Shown in pieces: positions 45,870-58,045 of a stretch of 64,000 nucleotides of DNA. Position numbers and translations under genes: made by a program. The notes below the pieces were generated by a model that ran no database searches, was not told where the DNA came from, and saw only the letters and a list, made by a program, of their open reading frames with translations. The first letter of the stretch is position 1; each line of letters opens with the position of its first letter. The stretch lies in NCBI GenBank assembly GCA_963556495.2, contig OY747701.1, forward strand, positions 41,581,001 through 41,645,000, in the 5' to 3' direction. The stretch is from Valencia hispanica. Taxonomy: Eukaryota > Chordata > Actinopteri > Cyprinodontiformes > Valenciidae.

Positions 45870-47389
45870 CCATAAGGTTATCTTGTTTAGGTCTACTTTT
45901 ATAAAGTATTGGATGGGTGTTCAGAGGTAAACCTGTCGGTGAAGTGTGATCTTAAATGTAATCATACACGAAAAGAGATTTTCAAAATTTGTGAGCTAAG
46001 ATTCCAGTTTAAAAGATTGTTGAGTCAATTCACCTTTCACCTCACAACCAGTCTTTCATCCCATCTTTTTGAAAATTGATGTCTACCTGTTTTTGAGAAT
46101 TGCACTTAAAAATAGCCAAAAAATGTGTAACCATTTGTTAAGAACTGAGTTGACATTCAATGAAATCCAATGCACACAAGGAACCATACTTATGACACCC
46201 TGACAGTATAAAGACTACATATCTTGGATAATATATTTACTTCTCGCAATAATTCTGAAATAATACTGTATTTTGATAGTTGAACACAAGTGCAAAATAA
46301 AAAGAGACCCCACCAGGAGTTCAAATATTATGCCACAAAGAAAATTATTATTTTATATTTAGAGAGGCAAATAACCATTTAGTGGTCTCCTACGTTATTA
46401 ATCCTTCACCTGGCAGCTTTTTGGTGGCTCATTGACTAAGAACTAAAGGTGCCAGCACATGAGAATGAGGAGGACAACCTGAAATAAAACAATCCTCTAC
46501 TGAAAATGCACAGCAGCCTTAATCCGGAGAGGGCTGTTTCCATTAATCCCTGCGGATTAAACTTCTAAACAGTTCTATTCAAGCCAATTAATTCATGCAT
46601 ATATCTGTCTTCGGCTCTTTTCATGTCATTTAATATGATGGAGGGCAAACTCCTGGGAAATAGAAGGGGGGGGGGGGGGGGGGGGGGGGATATGTATCTA
46701 CATTAATGCATGCAGTGCTCTTTCTTTAGCACAATGCAGCTATACATCATGAAGCATGTACACACATTCGCACACATATATCTACATGCTCCAATGCCAT
46801 GTATTCATGTAATTTAAGAGAGAATGGACTGTGGGAGTGTTGGGACTGAATGGAGCTTCCAACAGTTGACTGACATATTCTGACAGCTGAATACTAATCA
46901 TGAGATCAACCTCCGGCTAAATCTACAGGATCTCACTGGGGCCTCTGGCTGAGAGAAGCATAAAAAGGATTAACAGCGAATACAGAAACCTTCTACAAAG
47001 CAGACAACCACCAGCTCACCAACTTAAAATCTCAGGAGGAAGAAGAAACAGAGTATGTTGAATATGACCAGAAAGAAATGCCAGACCTGAGCTGAAATTG
47101 TCTAAATGACAAGAGGGATGTTGAAAAAAACATTGAAGGAACAAAAGACAAAAGAATGACTTAGACTTTTACCTTTAAAACAACAATTACTAACAATAAA
47201 AAGCCAAATGCTCTAACAGTAACAATATGCAAATACATAATAACAAAGAAGGACAAAAAGTCTTCAGGATTTCCAGAAGAAGTCATTTCCTGCTTATGAT
47301 TTGGTTTACCAGTGACATCATCTTGGCCTAAAGTAGAGTGCAATCTGAAGCGCCTTGAAAAGACTCAAGTCTCCAGTTACCCATCTGTG
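45870..47389. other. Non-coding DNA with candidate regulatory cluster and G run
   Basis: No gene recognised. 46500-46660 contains three TAATCC-type words and looks less simple than its surroundings (see findings). A 24-base G run follows. Confidence 0.45.
46666..46689 (+). repeat. Homopolymer of 24 G
   Basis: Uninterrupted G24. It could form G-quadruplexes and is prone to sequencing error. Confidence 0.9.
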
Positions 47390-47990
47390 TGTAGGTCAAA
47401 TCAAGTCAAGTTTATTTGTTTAGCACATTTTAGCAACAAGTCAATTCAATGTGCTTTACAAGATAAAAATGCAACACAATAAACAAAGAAAAAAATTACC
47501 TTACAGTGGCAAAATAAAGAGAAGTAATTAAAAGTTGCGTTCCAGACTAGAATATTTTACTTAATAATAAAAGGGAACTCTAAACAAATGGGTTTTTAGC
47601 CTTGATTTAAAGGAACTCAGTGTTTCAGCAGTTTTATGTGTTCCAGACTAGTGGAGCAAAAAAACTGAATGCTGCTTCCCCATGTTTGGTTCTGAATCTG
47701 GGAATGCAAAGTAGACTTGAACCAGATTACCTGAATGGTTTGTAAGGTTGATACAACGATTCCAGATCTCTTAGTATTTTGGTGCTAAGCTATTCAGTGA
47801 TTTATAAAAACAAACAGAAATATTTTAAAGAATATTCTCCGAGCTCCAGGGAGCCAGTGTAAAGAGTACATGATTCTTTGTGTTTTTTGCATCTGGATGA
47901 ATCTAAACAGACAGAAACTGCTGCAGAGTAGTATTAGGAACTCAAATCACCTGGAAAAGTTAACAGATTATATGACGTTTGAATCAAGCC
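47390..47990 (-). mobile_element. L2-type LINE fragment, C-terminal coding end and 3' tail
   Basis: Minus-strand pieces read RFRTKHGEAAFSFFAPLVWN (around 47650-47715) and ETLSSFKSRLKTHLFRVPF (around 47570-47630). Both are recognisable as the C-terminal end of L2-type reverse transcriptases. Upstream, HWLPGARRIFFKIFLFV-like sequence corresponds to the usual LHWLPV-RIDFKILLLV region. The 3' tail on the + strand reads CAAGTTTATTTGTTTAGCAC near 47405. Frameshifts and stops abound, so it is inactive. Confidence 0.75.
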
Positions 47991-49278
47991 TGATCTACGG
48001 AGAAATTACAACTTCCATGCAGGTTAACCTGTTTTTCTAAGAAAATAGCTTAAGTGTTAAAATTGCTTTTGGACAGTAAAAGAAAAGAATCTAAAGATAT
48101 TTATTTTTTAAATCCAAAGAATGTGTTAGACTATTTTTTGATATTTATTTATTAAAGGTAAATTGGAGATCTGGAAGAGAAACAAAAACAAAATGGCACA
48201 AGATTCACAGCTAAAACTCGACTGTTTTGGGATGTAGCAACACAAGAGCAACCATGGTTCTTTACATGTCCACCAATTTTTTTTAAAAACATGTACAGTT
48301 TCCAAAGATGTGTTATGAGGTTTCCAGTGGTAGCAGAGCCTGGACAATTTTTAATGACTCTTTGACCGGTTATAGAACCTGCACAACCAGTGGCAACACA
48401 AACAATATCTTTGAACATTGCGTGATACAAAACCAAGCTAATAAATAGTTTTCTTGGCACTGACTACAGTGTGTTTAAATTGCAGCTATACTATGCAGTT
48501 AAGATGTTTTATACAATAGATACCTTTTAAAAAGCATTATGCTAAACCAGTCATTGACCTAATCATAGGATTTAATTCACCTTTCTTTAAAGACATTCAT
48601 TCACAAAGTATTTTATATATGCACTGCTAATTAAAGATGGACCATTGTAACTTTTTGTTGAAACAGAGCTTAACTTGATAGGGTAATTTTCCCCTCTCCC
48701 AACTGTGTCATATCTGTAAGTAAAAACAAAATCCTCATCCAAAACCTGATATGACAATAATTTGGTAGTTTCCTTAAAGAAGTGTTGATCAAACTGTTCC
48801 TCTTACCTGATATTCTTCTTGTGGGGTGTCTGCTGCAAGCTGTGCTCACTCCTGAGATACTGAAATCAAACAAAGAAAAGACAAATACTGTAGCTGAAAT
48901 AATGTTAACACAAATATGTAATGCCACACAGCAAACAGTCTTTACATCTTTCTTGCTTCAGATCTTCAGCTCTGTGTCTTATCGCCATATTCCTTATTCT
49001 CTCGTCTTTTCACAGGCGCCATGACTTCTGTCACTCTGATCAGACATCAGTCCATTCCTCTGGCCCAACTCGTGCACTAACCAGTGACATGCTTTAATTA
49101 TTGAACGGCTGACCTCAATCGGTTGGCTAGAACAGACTAAAACATACTGCACCATTCAGAAACACATTACTACTATACACAAGTGCATGCAATTCACCAC
49201 CATAGTAACCTACAACTCTAGGTTATTTAATATGTTCAGCTTAGGGATGTTTTTTGAATTCTAAATATTTATAAATAT
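47991..49278. other. Non-coding DNA, nothing recognised
   Basis: No gene or repeat family recognised. Short frames have no domain. Confidence 0.45.
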
Positions 49279-50199
49279 CAAAGGTGTCAAGTAACGAAGT
49301 ACAAATACTTCGTTACCTTACTTAAGTAGTACTGAAGTAATTATCTATGGGCCTACTTTTTACTTCTACTCCTTACATTTTCACGCAATTATCTGTACTT
49401 TCTACTCCTTACATTTTAAAAATAGCCTCGTTACTCCTGCTTCATTTAGTCTTTTATTAAGAAGACACACAAAAAAAGATCTAAAAATGCGCCAACTGGA
49501 TACAATTTGACAGCGGTTTGATCATAATTTTAAACATCTAACATTCGGCCACCCCGCTGTATGCGATCCATTGCATACTGTGCACACGGGGTCCCGTTAA
49601 CCGAATATTTTCCATATTAGTCCGTTTTTGTTTTTTTTACAACGGTGACGGAAAATCCGAAGGCCACTTGTCATTTTGACAGATTATAATTCACACCCCT
49701 GACCATTTGGTGCAGATGCGCAGACATTTTTAGGTTTGAGTTGAAGCGAGGAGTACAAGTAACTGAATCAATAAATCAATAATAAAAAGATTTGCATCAA
49801 GCCATCTGAGCATCATCAAAGACCGGGAGGCTTTGGAATGCGACTGTTACCGGTGCGGCTGGTTAAAGACACGGCTTAAAGAGCCCGGTGTTGTGCCATC
49901 CAGCCATCCAAAAGGAGCGCATGCTCCGACAGTTTCTTCTGCTGAAGTGATATGAAGCTGGGTTCAGAGAGTCTTTCCGACTTCTGATCACTTGAATCAG
50001 AGAAATATTCCCTGTTTTCAAAACTTTGGCTGAAGTGGAGCTTTTAGTTCCAGTCTCCAGTGCGTCAGCGCGGATTCAGCCTCTAGAACAGTGGTTCCCA
50101 ACATGTTCATGAGCCACAAGGGGGTCATTAGAGATTGCATCGGTCTGCACAATCTTGTCTGTGCTGAGGTTGTAAGACTCTTGGTGATAATATTCTTCT

Positions 50200-51016
50200 T
50201 ATATATATATAACTTTATTTCAGACACATAATTGATCCATAGATGAAAAATAAAAGTATGGAAGAAGTACAATCCAATAAATGACATAGCTTACAATAAA
50301 ATTCATGAAAGACTAAAATGCCAGTGTTTCCAAAGACCAGACACATATCTGTAGCAGCTTTTCTTAGGACTGGTTAGTGCCAGTATGATTCAATTTTCAG
50401 ATTTGTCCAAACAACACATGAATTTAAACATTAATTCCCTTAATAAGGCTCCACAGGTGGGAACACCAGAGTTCACAAAAAGCTGACTAGGAGGAGCTTC
50501 ATGGCATCATTGTAGGCTACAGAGAGACTACTGTTCTTATATCGCCACCACAAATGTGCTGTGTACATAGGAGTACAGTAGGATCTAAATAAAAACATTT
50601 AACATTAGGTGAGCACATGCTAAATTTTTGCAGTAACAAGTTGGCTTAGGCATATAATTTGCAGCACTGTCTGTACAGATCTCTGTCGTCACTCATGTCA
50701 TCAGTTATGATATGGCCCAGATATTTTATTTCTTTACACGTCTTCAGAGGCTGATCACTCAAGTAGAAATCAGGAAAAATTAGTCTCCTGTCCTCCTTGG
50801 TTCTGACAATCATGATATTACTCTTGCTGGAATTGTATCTGATGTCAAAATCATTACCATACTGTCCAACCCAGCACTGTACGGGCTCAGCACTACCAGA
50901 TCATCGGCATACATTAGGTGGTTGACGACAGAGTTTCCCACAAGACAGCCCGTCTTACAAACATTCAACTATTTGGACAAATCATCCAAATAGACATTAA
51001 AAAGGTAAGGAGACAG

Positions 51017-51018
<2 letters not shown>
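50200..51018 (-). pseudogene. Nested non-LTR reverse transcriptase fragment
   Basis: The minus-strand reading gives ILSPYLFNVYLDDLSK (then a TAG), NSVVNHLMYADDLVVLSPYS with the catalytic YADD, and IVRTKEDRRLIFPDFYLSDQ followed by EIKYLGHIITDDMSDD. It ends with AATAAA (minus strand, near 50214-50219) and a TA-rich tail, so the 3' end is complete and the 5' end is truncated. The motif order is that of a LINE reverse transcriptase. The clade is unresolved, and it is not the Rex3 type at 15343. It sits within hAT copy 2, between TA-rich tracts. Confidence 0.85.

Positions 51019-51019
<1 letters not shown>

Positions 51020-51069
<50 letters not shown>
51020..51069. repeat. TA microsatellite beside the LINE fragment
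   Basis: About 50 bp of uninterrupted AT repeats. Confidence 0.95.
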
Positions 51070-51072
<3 letters not shown>

Positions 51073-51442
51073 GCTCAGTGGTCCACATATGGTTCTGTAA
51101 TGTAATTGCATTGCACTAAAATTAATACATTTTAATGGAGCTGAAACAGGTAGCCTAGTGTGCCAAATGTTTCAAAATAAACATTTTTATAGAACATTAT
51201 AATAATTATGGCCTTTCTTTTTTTTGGGGGGGGGGGAGCTTAAGCTTTATTCTTTAATGTCATTTTTTAAAATACATTACTTTTACGCTTTAAGTAGTTT
51301 TGAATCAAGTACTTTTTTACTTTTACTTGAGTAAAAAACTTGACTTGATACTTCAACTTCTACAGAAGTCTTTTTAATCCCTAGTATCTATACTTCTACT
51401 TGAGAATCGAATGTGAATACTTTTGACACCTCTGATAAATAT

Positions 51443-52967
51443 ACACGCAAGAGACTGTCAGCTCTTCCTGTTACTCCTCTCAGTTAATTCATGCCAGTAG
51501 AGCATAGAATATAACTGGAAGCAACTCACAAACACATGCAGTGTGACACTGCTGTATGTACTGTGAGACTACATACAGTAATATAAAGAGACTGGGTAAG
51601 TAAGCCAAGCAAAAATGTTCAATCCACAGAACAGAGTTGTATAGTTTATACAATTTTTGCAGTCATCCAAATACTTATAAAACACGCATTTTATTAAAAG
51701 TAATTTAGAACATCTGTTTTTGTGTTATTGCTGTGGTTTACAACACAAAACAGCACTGATAAAGTAATCTTGGAACTAATAAGGAAAAAACAATTACTCC
51801 GAAACAACCAGTTAGGCATTTTAGATCTTAAGGAACTTCTGCATTTGTAGTTTTTCATGCCCTTTTATTTAAATATTCTTTCAATGTTAAACAAGACTTA
51901 ATATGCAGTAGGTCATATATCAGACCTAAATGAAATAGGTATTTTATGCAAAAATACATACCAGGCATACTTATTAGTTGGTAAAAGGTCCCATGTTTAA
52001 GAAAAAAGCCAGTGGAGGAGAAAATCATGAAATCTAAGTCATGATACAGTCGACTTGAAACATGACTGAAGCTATATCTGTTCCTAAATGTTGCAAGAAA
52101 GAAAATGATTCATATCTTTTGGTATGCAATGCATGTTTTAAAGATGCTTTAATATGATATCCAAATATATTCTGGAAAGAATGATCAGTGATCATACTTG
52201 TCCTGTTACAAATGATCAAACACAGTAGATGATACTCGATACATGATACCCAAGGCATGATACTACCAGAGCATTTATAGATTAGGATGTTTGGTACATT
52301 AGATATCTTCTGCTAGGGGCCAATTCAAGTGAGTGTCAATCTTTCCTTTCCTTTTTTACCCACAGGACCAACCAAAGTCATCATGTCTAATACAACAAAA
52401 ATGGCACAGGTCTTCGGTGATGACATTCATTTCAACACTATGCTCAGAAACATGAGTGACATGTTGACTCATTATATTTTGATGAGTGTAACCCAACTGG
52501 GCTCCATTGCATGCTGTGTGGCCTGCGGCCTATGATTAGTTACAAATAGTTCAATAGGTCACACCATTTGGCTCTAATCCTAAGACCTCAGAGTTTGGAC
52601 ACACAACCTCCAAACCACATGCTTGGTGCTTGTACAGAAGAAGCACAATACTATTTTTTTATGAAAGAAAATTACATTGAAAATATTGTCTAAAGTACTA
52701 TTGATAAACATTTACCCTAGTTTTAACCAGTGTGATTTTAATACAACTTATGCTGAAATGTAGAACCACAAATTGGATTGATTTTCCACAGCATATTTCA
52801 AAACATGTTCAACCTTCACTCTGAACCCTTCTGAATTTTCCTAGACCCTAATATGTGTATCTTTGTTCCAGCCAAATACAGAATCTTTTCTCTTTTTGAG
52901 CTGGAACTAGCTGTTAGAAAAAAAGACCTATATTTAAATCTGTTTGGAATATACAGTATGTTTTAAC
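51443..52967. other. AT-rich non-coding DNA
   Basis: No gene or repeat family recognised. Confidence 0.45.
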
Positions 52968-53212
52968 TAGGGATATAAGAAAATATCGACACGCCGATAT
53001 ATCACGATATCTTATGTCACGATATTGCATCGATACTTAAAAGCAATGTATCGATTTAAATTTTCTTTTTTTTAAATTTGAATGGAACCATTAATGAAGA
53101 CAGTAATTATTGTAATAAAATTCAAAGTATGACTGATAGTTTGTGGCTGTTTTCATTTTCTTCATTCCATAGTCTTACTTATAGTATCACATTATATCGT
53201 ATCGTCCACCCT
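52968..53212. mobile_element. hAT-type MITE with ATATCG-rich ends
   Basis: CTAGGGATATAAGAAAATAT with repeated CGATAT/ATCGATAC words on the left, and TATCGTATCGTCCACCCTGC on the right, resemble a common fish hAT MITE family whose ends read TAGGGATG.../...CCACCCCTA. No target duplication was identified. Confidence 0.5.
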
Positions 53213-53563
53213 GCATTGTGATACATATTGTATCACCAGATTCTTCTTCCAAATCTGACATGTGGTGCCTCCATATTGATGGATAAACCCCAAATGGACC
53301 AACCTTTTTATACCTACCCATAAAAATGATTATTGATTACTTCATTTTTTAAAAAAGTGTATATTGGCAAGGGTAAGTTAAGAAAAAAGTAGATTCAGCA
53401 TGTATATAACTTGCTTTTAACCTTTTTGCTTTTCATTTTTTTAGGCTGTAACTGAAATAGACAGAAATTTTGGATAAAGACTAACAGAGGAAAGAAATAC
53501 TTGTAGCAACGAAGCCATCAAGTGTTGAACCATCAATTTGTGGTCCATGCATTGTTGGCGCAC

Positions 53564-54055
53564 CTTACTAAATTAAGTGGAATTTATTGGGATTTTATGT
53601 GAAAGACCGAAGCACATTAGCATATGATTTAACAATGAAACAAAAGTTACATGGTTTTATATATTTTGTTCCACAGAAACATTCAAATTTAAATGTATCT
53701 TTACTCCCATACCCCTAAATAGAGTCCAGCGCAATTTACTGTTTCTTAGGTGTTCAGTCAATTAACTAAAAAACAAACCAAACAAGTCATGGCCATTCAC
53801 CTAAACTGACAAACTGGGCAAGCAGAGCACCCATCAGAGGAGCAATCAAGTGGCCCATGGTAACTACGGAGGTCCTGTCTGTCAATAGGATCCCTATTAG
53901 CTGTGCTCCAAAAATCTTGCTTTTACAAAAGAGTGGAAAGAAAAGGTCATTGACATCAATTGACAATTGAAGTCCCATTTGCATGTTGCCACAAGCCATG
54001 TAGGGCAAACAGAACATACTGTATGTGGAGGAAGGTGCTTCGGTCAGATGAGACC
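53564..54055 (+). pseudogene. Tc1-like transposon fragment
   Basis: The left untranslated part (GGAATTTATTGGGATTTTAT, then GTGAAAGACC) is followed by degraded transposase sequence. AGAGGAGCAATCAAGTGGCC and CATGGTAACTACGGAGGTCC match the helix-turn-helix side of a common fish Tc1 family. The + strand end reads MWRKVLRSDET, the region of the first catalytic Asp, and then stops abruptly where the MITE at 54060 begins. The rest of the transposase is absent. Confidence 0.7.
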
Positions 54056-54059
54056 TAAT

Positions 54060-54462
54060 GCCTGGTTTCTACTGAGTGGTATGATGCGGGTCAGTGAGAA
54101 TGCTATTTTTTTCTGTTTCCATTGTAAAAGTGGTCCATACAACAGGTCTGTACCGCTCCATTTCATTGTACACAAACTGTCTCTCTTTACCATATGGAGC
54201 CTACTCTTAAATACTGCAGTAAGGTTTGTGTAAAGAAAGAACCAAAAACCAAGCACGAGCTGCTGTCTTGACTCCATTGTTGTTATGGTTTATTGCGTCA
54301 CGTTTGTCGTTGCACCAGTATGATGTCGCGGTACGCTTTTAGGTATAAGCTTGGCTGCTGAGTGAGAGTCCAACCGGCAGTGGAAATGATGGATCAATGG
54401 ACAATAAAGTAGCATACAGACCACAGATCTATCTGCACGCCACCGCTCAGTGGAAAGCTTAA
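54060..54462. mobile_element. MITE abutting the Tc1 fragment
   Basis: GCCTGGTTTCTACTGAGTGG on the left mirrors CCACCGCTCAGTGGAAAGC on the right, the ends of a common fish MITE family with (T)CCACTGAGCGGTA-type termini. It has no coding capacity. Its insertion, or a joint deletion, accounts for the truncation of the Tc1 fragment. Confidence 0.6.
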
Positions 54463-57224
54463 GTTGAGCATTTTGGCTGCAAAATCCTTGACTGGGGAGA
54501 TGTTCCCCTTCTGGCAGAAGGACAACAACCATGCAGCTGGGGAAACATATAAATGGTTGAGATCAGAGCATATTTATGTGTTAGAGTGGCTCAGTCAAAA
54601 CTTTGGATCTTTTTTGAACACCTTAAAATTAATGCGAAACACACTTGAGCTAAAAAGGAGAACTGAGGAGAGCAGTATATACAACATCAACCTTTTTACA
54701 TTTTTATGTTGCCAATTTTTGTCTAAAATTTTGGAACCCCCCTTTCCAAACAAACAACAAATGCGTTGTGTTTTGTGAGGGATGAATTATTTTGGGAATG
54801 TAGATGTATGTATTTTTAAGAAGAAAAACTGCAGGAGAGCAAATTTTCTTTCAACACTAGTAATATAATAAGTTAGAACATTTAGGAAGAATATTTTGTG
54901 ATAAAATGGAGCAGATATATCAACATGCTAAAAAAGAGATTCACATACACACACACACACACAAAAACACGCACACACAAACACTACAAGAAGCAGTCTA
55001 ACTGAGCTCTCAACATGGAGCTTCATGCATGCATGCACGTGTCTGTGAAGTTTGGCTCTGTCTTTCTTTGGTCCATACGGTGTTTTGTATTTGCCATAAT
55101 CCCCTGTCAGCAACACTTAGGCAGCCAGACAATAGCAGAAGATCGGCAGCCAAACCCGCTTCACTCTGAGCTTGGCAGGTCAGCGTACAAGCAGCATGTT
55201 TTACACGCAAGCGTGTGTGCGTGTACAGTGCACACACACACACACACACACATACGCATACAGCACTGTGCTTTAACGTCCACGAAGCACGGGAAACACA
55301 CATGTCCCACTGAGATGCAGGGTACTTACACCTTCTCCAGGCTCTCTTCAAAGAGTTGTGATGCAGTTCTCAAGGACACAGCTTTCTGAGATCCTCTTTT
55401 TCTCTCTCTCTCTCCTTACTCTAGCAAACTCTCCCTGACTCTCACAAACTCTCATTTGCCTCTTGTTTGCAGGACAGCAGATACAAGTGTGTCGCTGCCT
55501 TTTCCCTCTTCCCATTTTTATTCCTTTTTACCTCTCTCCCCTTCTCTCTCTCTCAGCTCTTTTTTACTTTTCCTTTTCAGCTGAGAAACAGAGCTCGTTC
55601 TCTCCCATGCAGCAGACCTCTCTTTTTTTCAAGTGCTGGATAGGAAGAGGACAGAAGGGAGAGAGAAGTGCTGATCAAACAGACCAAACTGATGTGCCAC
55701 TTCAGATCACCAGTTTGAGTCCAGCTACTGAGAAAAAAAACAATTCGCTTCACACCAAAACTAAATGTTTTGAAACAACTGTATAAAAAAACTATAAGAA
55801 AATAAAAAAGGCTTCAAAAACGCCATTTTCGTAAAAAAGAACCTCAAACAATTTAGCACATAAACTAGATTAAACTACAAAGAAGGGATAAGAAGTGTGG
55901 AGTGATGGTTTGACAATACTGGAGGAGAAATATGGAGGAAAATCCAGGAAAGCCAAAAAATAAGCATTCCCGAAAGTGCTACTGTCTTTTCAGAAAAATG
56001 GTCCCAATGGGACGGATCCAGAAAGAAGCAACACAAACAAACACAGAAAGCAGAAACAAACATCTATTTATGGAGCAGGGGGTCCAGTGTCCCAACTAAA
56101 TTTGGTTGCTGCTTTACCAATTCAGCAGTTTAAGGATAACAATCGTGTTTAAGAAGGAAACGGGAGAGGAGCAGAAGCGGACCTAAACTTATGAAGCCCA
56201 TTTATATCTCTCCTGAGAGTGATAAGCTCCATCGCTTCAGATTTGGACCAGCATACAAGCCAAAAAAGTGACAGGATGGTAGATTGATGTCTATATGAAC
56301 ACTATAGCTTTACTGCCGTGATGATTTCTAGTCCACTCCGCAAATGAGTAAGGACAAAATAATTCAACAAAAATGTTCAATCAGTCCAATAATATCAATC
56401 CAGTTTAGTTTGTCATGTCTTGTGAATTTGTGCTTCATAAATAAACAGATCCAATTTATATTCAAAAATATACAACCAAATCAATCTTACCCTAAAAATA
56501 GATTCAAATTAAGTTGCATACATTCCAATTTCTGGTCATAATACAATGATATCAAATTCAGTGTATTATGCCAAGTAATGCAACCAGCCAATTGCATTTA
56601 ATCATTCACTTTGCACCTTTCTCATTAGTGAGCATGTGGCATGTGGTGACTGTGGAAAGGAATTACTCTATTAACAGGAGGAAATCTCCAGTAGAACAAA
56701 GCTCAATGTAAGCAATCTTTCAATAGGATTACTAATAAACATCAATCATACATGCTCATTTCTGATTATAAAACCATGAGTTTTGCTATTTTAGAGGTAT
56801 AGTAAAAAACAACAACACCCACACTCAGTTCTAAGGTTTGCATCTAAGTTATGCATACTAACTTAAACAGTTTCCAGTCTTTCCAAAAAATATTACTCTG
56901 TCTGATGATCTTTATGTCAGATAATGAAATTGTTCCAGAATGTGGTAGAATCACTGTTGTAAAACAAACACAAGAAAGCAATCTTTAGAGGAATTCATAC
57001 ATCATGTTAGTCCAAACACCATGTCAAGTGGGGAGATGGAGGGAGGATGATAGGGGATTGTTTTCCAGCCACATAACCTATGGCCTTTGCCACAAATCAG
57101 GATTAGTAGTTTGTTGAGGTAACCTCGAGTTTAATTTGGGAACCTTACAATGTATTGAATGTAGGTATGAAACATCCAGTTGGTGGCTACAAAATGTCTA
57201 GGAGGTGGGGGAAATTGGTAAATT
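54463..57224. other. Non-coding DNA with short CA and CT tracts
   Basis: No gene recognised. It holds CA tracts (54945-54964, 55229-55252), CT-rich DNA (55395-55570) and low-complexity frames with no domain. Confidence 0.45.
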
Positions 57225-57475
57225 TGGGGCAGCTGTGGCTCACAGACCCGGAAATTGTGGCTTTGATTCCTGCTTTCGCCTGCTACATGCCATTGTGTCC
57301 TTGGGCAAGACACTTCCCATACCTTACCAGAGGGGCAAAATGGCAGCCTCGCTTCTGTCAGTCTACCACAGGGCAGCTGTGACTACAATCGTAGCTTGCT
57401 TCCACCAGTGTGTGAATGAATAATGGAGTTGTAAAGTGCTTTGAAGATCTCAAAAAGCACTATACAAATGCAAGG
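57225..57475 (+). mobile_element. SINE copy 2, diverged
   Basis: GGGGCAGCTGTGGCTCACAG, GTGTCCTTGGGCAAGACACT, CACAGGGCAGCTGTGACTAC and AAAAGCACTATACAAATGC follow the order of the SINE at 16673-16986. The B-box region is decayed (GGCTTTGATTCCTG). Confidence 0.72.
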
Positions 57476-58045
57476 CATTATAATGATCTTATGATATACA
57501 GCAAAGGAGGTATGGTGAAAGAGGTAAACAACCAGCGCGCACCAAAATGCTGTGTTGTGACCTTAAGAGAGCTGTCCATAAATACTTTTACAACTCAGTA
57601 AATTACTGTCATGAAACAAAATCTGCTAAATTTCCTCCACAGTCATGAGGTCATAAATTACATAATTTACCATGGTTCCTAAAGGTTTAACATACTTATG
57701 TTAGCACAGTAAGTTACCAAGTCCTTGGTACTTAACTTACCTACATCAATTGGAGGACAGGCTGACCACTTTTCTTCACTCTGCTACTTTTCTCTTCTAC
57801 TACTCTCCAGTTGTATTTTTTGTTACTATTTTGACAGTTAACTTTGTTTATTCTCTGTGTTTTTCTCTCCATAGAAGCTACACCTGGTCTGTGGTATCCT
57901 GCTTAGCTGCAATGCCCTGTTGGACCAGGGGCGTCGACTGGGATGACATTCGGAGTAACTGGACATCCTCTGTGTCCTGTTTCCAACTTTTTACTTTCTT
58001 TAAAATAGAAAGTACTATTACATCAGTTCTTCTGTTCTTTCGTGT
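57476..58045. other. Non-coding DNA before the LINE-type tails
   Basis: No gene recognised. From about 57890 it may be the upstream 3' region of the same LINE. Confidence 0.4.

Larger units (their letters stand above)
49279..51434. mobile_element. hAT-type element, copy 2, with 8-bp target duplication and nested LINE
   Basis: ATAAATAT flanks the element exactly (49271-49278 and 51435-51442). The ends are CAAAGGTGTCAAG and, inverted, CAGAGGTGTCAAAAG. Except for the LINE fragment at 50200-51018, its sequence follows copy 1 at 24541-25762. No intact transposase frame is visible, so it is probably a non-autonomous family. Confidence 0.85.

Noticed and set aside
48990..49080. TTTTCACAG followed by a short ATG frame
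   Set aside because: Only about 19 codons, no conserved motif; an acceptor-like word alone is not enough.
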